Assembly (NCBI GenBank): GCA_005772945.1
Contig: SXIE01000266.1
Location: 1-10,449, forward strand
Length of the DNA stretch: 10,449 bases
Direction of reading: 5' to 3'
DNA from: Pseudomonadota bacterium
GTDB lineage: Bacteria > Myxococcota > UBA9042 > PHBI01
The translations under genes were made by a program, and so were the position numbers. This document shows, piece after piece, positions 1 through 5,800 of the stretch. Below the pieces are notes generated by a model, which saw nothing but the letters and a program-made list of their open reading frames with translations, was not told where the DNA came from and searched no databases. Position 1 is the first letter of the stretch; the number at the start of each line of letters is the position of its first letter.

Positions 1-52
1 CATACACTTCGACGATCCGACGACGCAGATCGAGAGAAAGAGCTTGTGTCAT
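1..52 (-). CDS. N-terminal fragment of a probable IS630-type transposase (cut by window edge)
   Basis: Reading leftwards from the ATG at 52-50, the frame gives MTQALSLDLRRRIVEVY and runs off the window. The pattern 'LS.DLR.RIV..Y' resembles the start of the N-terminal helix-turn-helix of IS630-family transposases, which bind the element ends before cut-and-paste transposition at TA targets. An AGGAGG (62-57) lies four bases upstream of the ATG, and a second AAGGAGGT lies at 80-73. The ATG overlaps the stop of the gene before it as ATGA. Only about 6 of 16 codons after the ATG end in G or C, unlike the resident genes, which fits a mobile element. Seventeen residues are too few for certainty. 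Another homeodomain-like DNA-binding protein is possible. Confidence 0.5.
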   Translation of the reverse strand, partial: MTQALSLDLRRRIVEVY

Positions 53-876
53 ACGGCCTCCTGACCCGGCAGACCTCCTTGGATCACACGTTCAGGTGCA
101 AGTCGAGTTTCCGCTCCGTGATCCCGAGCGGCGCTGTGACACACCTGACCCGCGGGGCACGGCGCGTCGGCGGCGCACGCCTCGGAACCATCCGCACACG
201 TCGGCGCGGCTCCACAGGCACATTCGCGGCAGACTCGCCCGTAGCGGCACGCATCATTGGAGTCACAGCACGGCGGCATGCACTGTTCGCCCGCGCAAAT
301 GAGATCCGGCGGACATTGACTGTCGAGCGTGCACCCGACGCAGCGGCCGGCCACACACGACGGACCGACCTCGCTCGTCGCGCAGTCGGCGTTGCTCTCG
401 CACCCGCCCGGAGCGGGGACGCAGCGCCCGAGGTTCGCGTCGCAGATCCGCCCCACGCCGCAGCTGTCGTCGCGCCGACAGCCGACGAGTCCGCTCGAGG
501 CACACTTGCCCTGCAAGCACGCCAGCCCGCGCGCGCATTGTGTATCGAATTCACATTCCCACGCGGCGGGCAGCCCGCACACGCCGGCCGCGCACACGCG
601 CCCCAGCGCCGTCGCGCATTCCGAATCCGACGTGCACAGCCCGCCGTCCCAATCGCAGCTTCCGCCCTGACAGGTCCGGCCGCGCTCGCATTGCGCGTCG
701 TCCGTGCAGCGCACCGCCAGGCAATGCCCGTAGGCGCACGCCTCGTCGGCCCCACATTGCGCGTTCGTCGTGCACGCGTGCGCATCGACGGTCGTGCTGT
801 CGCCAGCACAACCCAGATAGCCCGCCGCCCATCCGGCGAGCGTGACGAGCACCAATCCGGGGAGAAGAAGCCTCAT
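49..876 (-). CDS. Cysteine-rich repeat lipoprotein, probably with a frameshifted or truncated C-terminus
   Basis: This 275-residue frame starts at the ATG at 876-874, preceded by GAGG at seven-base spacing. The same frame is open upstream to 1095, but that would overlap the regulator gene and lacks the signal peptide at its start. The N-terminus (MRLLLPG...GYLGC) is a signal peptide with a rather poor lipobox and Cys23 as the likely lipidated residue, so an outer-membrane or periplasmic lipoprotein is likely. The rest is about eight tandem repeats of C-x5-C-x5(to 8)-C-x4(to 6)-C, typically 'C..D.QC..G..C..G.C'. Similar cysteine-rich, Dickkopf-like repeats are common in myxobacterial exported proteins. 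They are disulfide modules of unknown function with no catalytic residues. After the last Cys triad (near 145) the frame loses G/C at third positions (13 of 29 codons), whereas the neighbouring frame ending at 84-86 has 16 of 18. The native end is therefore probably in that frame, so this entry may be a damaged gene. Confidence 0.75.
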   Translation of the reverse strand: MRLLLPGLVLVTLAGWAAGYLGCAGDSTTVDAHACTTNAQCGADEACAYGHCLAVRCTDDAQCERGRTCQGGSCDWDGGLCTSDSECATALGRVCAAGVCGLPAAWECEFDTQCARGLACLQGKCASSGLVGCRRDDSCGVGRICDANLGRCVPAPGGCESNADCATSEVGPSCVAGRCVGCTLDSQCPPDLICAGEQCMPPCCDSNDACRYGRVCRECACGAAPTCADGSEACAADAPCPAGQVCHSAARDHGAETRLAPERVIQGGLPGQEAV

Positions 877-1045
877 AGAAACCTCGGCGCGCGTTGCGAC
901 GGAGGCGGGGCGTGCGACGGCGCGAGCCCGCTCCAGGTGGTGACGGAAGCAGGCGCGAACGTAGAGGATGGGCGCGGTGAGCGCCCTGATTCGCATCAAG
1001 GCGCGGCCGAGGTCGCGTCGCGCGCTGGCGTCCTTCGGCAGGCCG

Positions 1046-1801
1046 TCACAGCGTGAGCGCGTCGACCAGGCCCGTGGTCTGTGCCCAGCGCGCAACGTCG
1101 ACCCGGCTTTGCGCGTGCACCTTGTCGAAGATCGACACGAGGCGATTGCGGACCGTGTTCGGCGAGCAGCCCAGCGCGACGCCGATCTGGCCGTTGCTCA
1201 AGCCTTGGGCGACCAGTCGCACGGTGTCGATCTCGCTCTGGGTCAGGCGGCTACCCGCGATACGGGCTTCGTCGCGCCCAGTCGCGGCGCCCTGGGTGAG
1301 CGCCGCGGCATGGAGCATCGACGCCAGCGGGTAGAGGCGCCGCGCGGACGCGAGCTCGTCGTCATCGAAGGCGGACGCTGCCCCATGGCGCGCCAGCTGG
1401 ATCGTCCCTGACAGCGCTCCGAACGCGCGCAGCGAGATGCCGAGCCAACTCGTGATCCCTCGCGGCCGAAGGAACTCGGTGAAGAACGGGAGCGTCCGAC
1501 GTTCGTGGCTCGAGTACAGGCGGTGATCGACGAAGGCGCCGTTCAACCGAGTCGCCTCGACGACCCGACAGAGGTCTGGTTTGTAGACCGCGTGGCGTTC
1601 GAGGTAGTGGCGCCCCATCGACCGATCGACGCCGCGGGCGACGACGCCACGGTCGTGAAAGAAGAGCGCGCTGTCGTAGTGGACGACCTCGGCGAGCACG
1701 TCGAGCAGCAGGTTGCGGAACGCGTCTGCCGTGGGTGTGGCGTGGGCGCGCGCCACGAAGTCGGGAACGATCTCGGCGAGGGTGCGACGGACGGACGACA
1801 T
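1046..1801 (-). CDS. LuxR/GerE-type transcriptional regulator with GAF-like N-terminal half
   Basis: This 251-residue protein is a probable DNA-binding regulator. Residues 186-247 form a GerE/LuxR helix-turn-helix. It opens with LTQSE, continues with the helix region LVAQGLSNGQIGVALGCS, and has SPNTVRNR as the recognition helix followed by the KVHAQSRVDVARWA support helix. Residues about 25-165 look like a GAF-type sensory fold (alternating strands and helices, with a '.HYDSALFF.' strand and an 'ITSWLGISLRA' strand). No receiver aspartate domain and no recognisable acyl-homoserine-lactone binding domain is seen, so the signal is unknown. The start at 1801 is supported by GGAGGT (1811-1806) four bases upstream. 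The gene lies 188 bases after the Rhs gene and behind its own candidate promoter. The regulon is unknown. The neighbouring Rhs or lipoprotein genes are possible targets only by proximity. Confidence 0.88.
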   Translation of the reverse strand: MSSVRRTLAEIVPDFVARAHATPTADAFRNLLLDVLAEVVHYDSALFFHDRGVVARGVDRSMGRHYLERHAVYKPDLCRVVEATRLNGAFVDHRLYSSHERRTLPFFTEFLRPRGITSWLGISLRAFGALSGTIQLARHGAASAFDDDELASARRLYPLASMLHAAALTQGAATGRDEARIAGSRLTQSEIDTVRLVAQGLSNGQIGVALGCSPNTVRNRLVSIFDKVHAQSRVDVARWAQTTGLVDALTL

Positions 1802-1823
1802 GCAAACCTCCAGCGACGGAGGC

Positions 1824-1852
1824 TTGATATAGGTGCATTTCGGTCACGTCAA
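1824..1852 (-). promoter_or_regulatory. Candidate sigma-70 promoter of the LuxR-type gene
   Basis: On the minus strand, TTGACG (1852-1847) matches five of six -35 consensus positions. It is followed after 17 bases by TATCAA (1829-1824), or after 15 bases by the overlapping TATATC (1831-1826). The predicted start near 1817 would leave a short leader containing the GGAGGT ribosome binding site. This is one of the few AT-rich spots in the window. The call rests on consensus matching only. Confidence 0.55.
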
Positions 1853-1863
1853 CCATCTGGGCG

Positions 1864-1890
1864 CATCGCGCGCGAGGCGTTGACGCGATG
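1864..1890. promoter_or_regulatory. Spaced dyad upstream of the LuxR-type promoter, possible operator
   Basis: CATCGCG at 1864-1870 and CGCGATG at 1884-1890 are perfect 7-base inverted arms with a 13-base spacer. The centre lies about 60 bases upstream of the predicted transcription start and just upstream of the -35 box, where an activator would bind. It could be an autoregulatory site, or chance in GC-rich DNA. Confidence 0.3.
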
Positions 1891-1930
1891 GATGTTGGGC
1901 TTAGAAAAGATTCGTTGTCGTCGCAACAAG

Positions 1931-1963
1931 CGCTGACCCCGTCCCGTCCGACGGGGGCCAGCG
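1931..1963 (-). terminator. Candidate terminator hairpin after the Rhs gene
   Basis: The stem pairs CGCTG with CAGCG and CCCCGTC with GACGGGG, around a six-base loop and a small internal bulge. It starts 27 bases after the Rhs stop codon. Outer arms GCAAC (1923-1927) and GTTGC (1972-1976) could extend it. On the minus strand it is followed by CTTGTTG rather than a clean T-tract, so it may be an imperfect intrinsic terminator or a stabilising 3' hairpin. Confidence 0.45.
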
Positions 1964-1989
1964 CGCCCAGCGTTGCTTCTGCGCGGTGC

Positions 1990-2847
1990 TCAGCGGCGCG
2001 GCGGGGGCGGCGGCACGATGTCGCTCCATGGGATCCCCGCCTCGCGGTACGCGGTGAGCTCGCGGCCGATCCGAATGAGGGCCTGCGGATCGTTGCGCTG
2101 GAGCCAGAACACGTCGGCTGCGACCCAGCCGCTGGCGATCGAGAAGCGACCTAGACCTGGCAATCCGTCGACGCGCTCGCGCTGGTTGTTCCCCATGGCC
2201 GTGGCGTAGTCGCCGTGGGTCCCATCGGCGCGCGACCCTTCGATCGCGTGTCCGAGCTCGTGCGCCAGAATCTCGTTGTAGTCGTATTCCGCGCCCTTGA
2301 GCGCTCGCGCCGCCTCACCGTACGCAGGCGCGATCTCGATCGTGCGGGTCTCGTAGTGGATGATCCCCAGCCCGATCACGCCACCGCCATCCCGGTTCGA
2401 GAGGTGCTCGGGGTCCTCGGTCTCCGAGATCGTCCACGACTCGCCCCGCGCGAAGAGGCGCTGGAGGCCGCTGGTGAGGGCGGCGTTGGTATCGAGCATC
2501 CCATAGAACGACGCGAACGCCCGCTGCGTGGTGAAGTTCATGCGCGTGTGGGTCGCCGGATCTTCGTAGGCGAATACTCCCCCGGCGGGCGGCACGAACC
2601 CCAGCAATGTCTCCAGCCGCACACCCTGCGAGCCGCCCGGGAACATCTCGTCGAGCGTCGCTGGCAGACCGGCCGGAAGCTGCGCTTCGTCCCCGCTGTC
2701 GCCCGCCTCGGGAAGCTGCGGCATGCCCGAACTCCCGGGCGCTTCGTCGGTCCCTTCGGCGCCTTGGGCTGCGTCCGTCTCGGGCGCGAGCTCATCGTCG
2801 AAGGCCAGGACGTCGTTCATGTCGTAGATCCACGCGAGCGCGCGCTC
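1990..2847 (-). other. Variable C-terminal region of the Rhs protein: HExxH metallopeptidase-type toxin domain
   Basis: This covers residues 1965-2249, everything after the Rhs core motif DPSGY, where polymorphic toxins exchange their warheads. An acidic, proline- and glycine-rich linker comes first. The folded part (about 2040-2240) has a strand-rich stretch (SWTISETE, IIHYETRTIEIAP), then LAHELGHAIEG, then NNQRERVDGLPGLGRF. H2160 and H2164 should bind zinc, with E2161 as the general base. E2188 in NNQRER is a candidate third ligand. The layout resembles Peptidase_M91-type (NleD/HopH1-like) or Tox-MPTase effector domains, judged by eye only. It is not a metzincin, because the HExxHxxGxxH spacing is not met. 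Confidence 0.7.
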
Positions 2848-5800
2848 GTAGCCGGAGGGGTCGCTCAGCTGGAGGGGTCGGCCGCCGACGAATGCGTAGA
2901 GGTTCGGGCCATCGCTCGTGACGCCGCCCGGATCGGGCGACAGCCACGCGAGGATCTCGGGCGCATACTCGCGCGCGCCCATCGCGTACGTCTTGGTGTG
3001 TGGCTGATAGAGCGCGCCTTGGAAGAAGAAGCGATTGTAGGCGGAGGCCTCGTCGTGTGACGCGCCGGCCCCGTCGACGAGCGTGAGATCGCCGAACGCC
3101 GAGTAGCTCGCGCCCTCGGTGAGTCCCTTGGCGTCGAAGAGCGCGAGCACGCTCCCGTCCGCGCCTTGCGCGAGGTAGCGCACGACGTCCTGGGGCCCTT
3201 CGCGGCGGATGAGCGCGACCGCCGAGCGTGCGCCGGTCATGACGCGGCGCGTGAGTCGACTCGGCTCGATCGCCATCGTCGGGTCCTCCGTTTCACCCCA
3301 CGCGGCGATATGGTCTCCGTCCCATACGAACACGGTGAAGGTGCCACGCGCGACGTCCAGCTCGGCGACGCGGCGCCCGAGTGCGTCATAGAGATAGCGG
3401 ACCTTGGTTCCGTCGCGGCTCACGGTGACGGGGCGCCCGAGGCCGTCGAAGGCATAGGCGCCGAGCGCGCCGAGCGCTGTCAGGTTCGAGGCCGGGTCGT
3501 AAGCGGGTGTGAGGTCCGCCAACGGGTGACCTTTGCCTGCGTAGGCGGTGACCTGACCGAAGGCGTCGCGGTCTGCGTGCGTGTGGCCGGCGTCGCCCGT
3601 CGCGAGATCGCTCCAGCCATCGGAGGCGTCGGCGGTGACGGTGCGACGCAGGGAGCGGCCCGCGTAGTCGCCGGCGAAGTAGGCATCGAAGGTGGTGCTG
3701 GTGGCATACGTTCCCGGCGGCAGAAGCGGCACCTTCGCGAGCAGGAGGTTTTCGGCCTGGACGCGGCCGGAGGCATCGACGCGGAAGACGTCGGTGAGCG
3801 GCGCTGCGTTTGCGAAGGTGCGCTCACGTGCGATGGGGATGCCGCCGACCGTGACCGCGTGGCGCTCGCTGGCGATCGGCTGCAGGATCGCGGGGACCGC
3901 GCCCGCGGGCGCTCGGAGAGCCACGGTGAGGCCCGTGAAATAGCCGAGGCGATCGTAGGTGCGCTGTTGGATGAGGCCGCCGGCGGCGGCCGTGGCATTG
4001 CCGTAGTAGAGGGCCGATGGGCCGCCCGCGCCGTTGTAAGCGACGGTCGCGATCGGGGCGTTCTGGTACGCGACATGCGCGAGACGACCATCGAACTGAT
4101 ACCCCAGGCGCGTCGTCCCGCCGGCGAGCGTCGTCGTCACGAGGGCGCTGTAGCGATCGAAGGTGCGTTGAATCGCGAGCGCGTTCCACGGGGTGCTCGT
4201 TTCGGTGAGGCGGTTGCCCAGCGAATCGTGGGTCATGGTGACGCTGCTTCCGTCCATGGGGTCGTCCGGGTTGCCGCTGAGCGCCACCGACGCGACGCGT
4301 CCGGCGGGTGAGTGGCGGTAGGTGCGCACGGTGGTCTGGCCCGCGTAGGCGAGGCCGGCGCCGTGGGTGATGCGCTCGGTGGCCGGGCGTCCGGCGGCGT
4401 CGTACGTCGTTTCGCGGAGCGTGCCGGCGGGGTCGGTCTGGTGCCAGACGCGTTGCGAGCCCGGGTGGTAGTCCCAGACGGTTGCGCGTAGCAATGGGTC
4501 GGTCGACGCAACGAGGCGCCCGAGGCCGTCGAAGACGCGCTCGGTACGGTGCTCGCTGCCGTCGCGAATGGCGATCAATTGGCCATGGTCGTTCCACTCG
4601 TAGGAGGTCTTGCCGTTGACGACGCCCGGGCCGGCGACGCGTGTCTCGGTCAGGACCCGTCCGAAGGAATCGCGATCGTACAGCGTGAGCCCGGTCGCGG
4701 CGCTCCAGGCGCTGCGCTCGGTTCCGTCGACCTCGAGCTCGCGGCGAGACAGGTCGCGCATCGCCATGGTCCCATCATGCTGCCCCACGAAACGGCCGAG
4801 CGTGTCGAAGACCTGCGTCGTGTTGTTGAAGCCGGCCGCTGTCATCCGCCACTCGCTCACCTCGAGATCGGCCTTGGCGCCCGCCGGGGTCGTCCACACC
4901 GTGCAGAGGATGTTGGCGCACGTTGCGACCTTGCGCCCGGCACCGTCGAGCATCGCCAAGGAGACGCGTCCCGCGTCGACGGACGCCGTGTACATCTGGG
5001 CATCGTCGTAGATGACGGACGTTGTCTCGCGCGGGTCGGCAGCGTTGCCCGAGAGTGACTTCGCGCCTTCGAAGTGCCAACGCGTGAGGGCGGTCGGTCG
5101 CCCGAGCATGTCGTAGCTCGTTTCGTTCACGGCCATGAGCCCGGCGTCGCCGAAAACGGGCTTGGCATAAAGGGGCGCGTTCGGCCCGTAGTGCGCATCC
5201 CAGGCGGCGCGGCCCGCGGCGTCGAAGCCGGTCCGCGTGCGCTCGCCGAGTGCGTTGCGTCGCTCGATGACGCGTCCGAATCCGTCGTGTGAGAAGGTGG
5301 CCTCGACGCCGCCCTCGACGACCCGCACGAGCAGCCCGGCGTCGTCGTAGGTCGCCTCGTACGTCGTCTCGAACCCGGGCTTCTTGCGCGCGTCGCCACC
5401 GAGATTGTCCGCACACCAAGCGGCCCAGGCGGGGATCACGGCGGGATACCCGCGCTCGATCCGGACCACGTGTCCATCGCCGTCGAGGGTGGCTTTCAGC
5501 ATCTCTCCTTCGGGCATGACCTCCTCGAGGACGAGCCCGTCGCTGATGCGGCGCTTGGTGCAGTGGTTCTGCGTGCCGCCGCTCTGGAGGCCCGTCTCGC
5601 GCGTGGCCACGATGCGGCCGTAGACGTCGTAGGCGAGCTGGCGCTCGACCTTGGGCGAGCGGACGGTGACTGGCCACGGCGAGTCGTCGTTGGGTCCGTA
5701 TGTGAAGACCGTCTCGACCGGGACCGTGTTTGCTTGCAGGTAGGTCTTGACGGACAGGGGGCGCCCGCCGAGATCGTACGCGGTCTCGTCGTAGCCGCGC

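Noticed and set aside
46..1056. 336-codon open frame on the plus strand opposite the lipoprotein gene
   Set aside because: It is an antisense shadow of a GC-rich gene: Arg/Ala-rich composition, no ribosome binding site or domain, and the minus strand encodes an obvious signal peptide and ordered cysteine repeats.
877..1095. Upstream extension of the lipoprotein gene to an ATG at 1095
   Set aside because: It would overlap the end of the LuxR-type gene and bury the signal peptide 73 residues inside. The ATG at 876 has a good ribosome binding site and begins the signal peptide directly.
1802..1989. A small immunity gene after the Rhs toxin
   Set aside because: The only minus-strand frame starting here (ATG at 1856) runs out of frame through the regulator gene. 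The gap is better explained by a hairpin, a dyad and a promoter.
2214..2262. Metzincin signature at the Rhs HELGH motif
   Set aside because: The metzincin HExxHxxGxxH spacing is not met: the next Gly is four residues after the second His and the next His is eleven residues after it.
3434..4534. Eighteen-base identical DNA repeat at 3434-3451 and 4517-4534
   Set aside because: Both copies encode the YD-repeat motif FDGLGR, so this is protein repeat structure rather than a separate DNA element.
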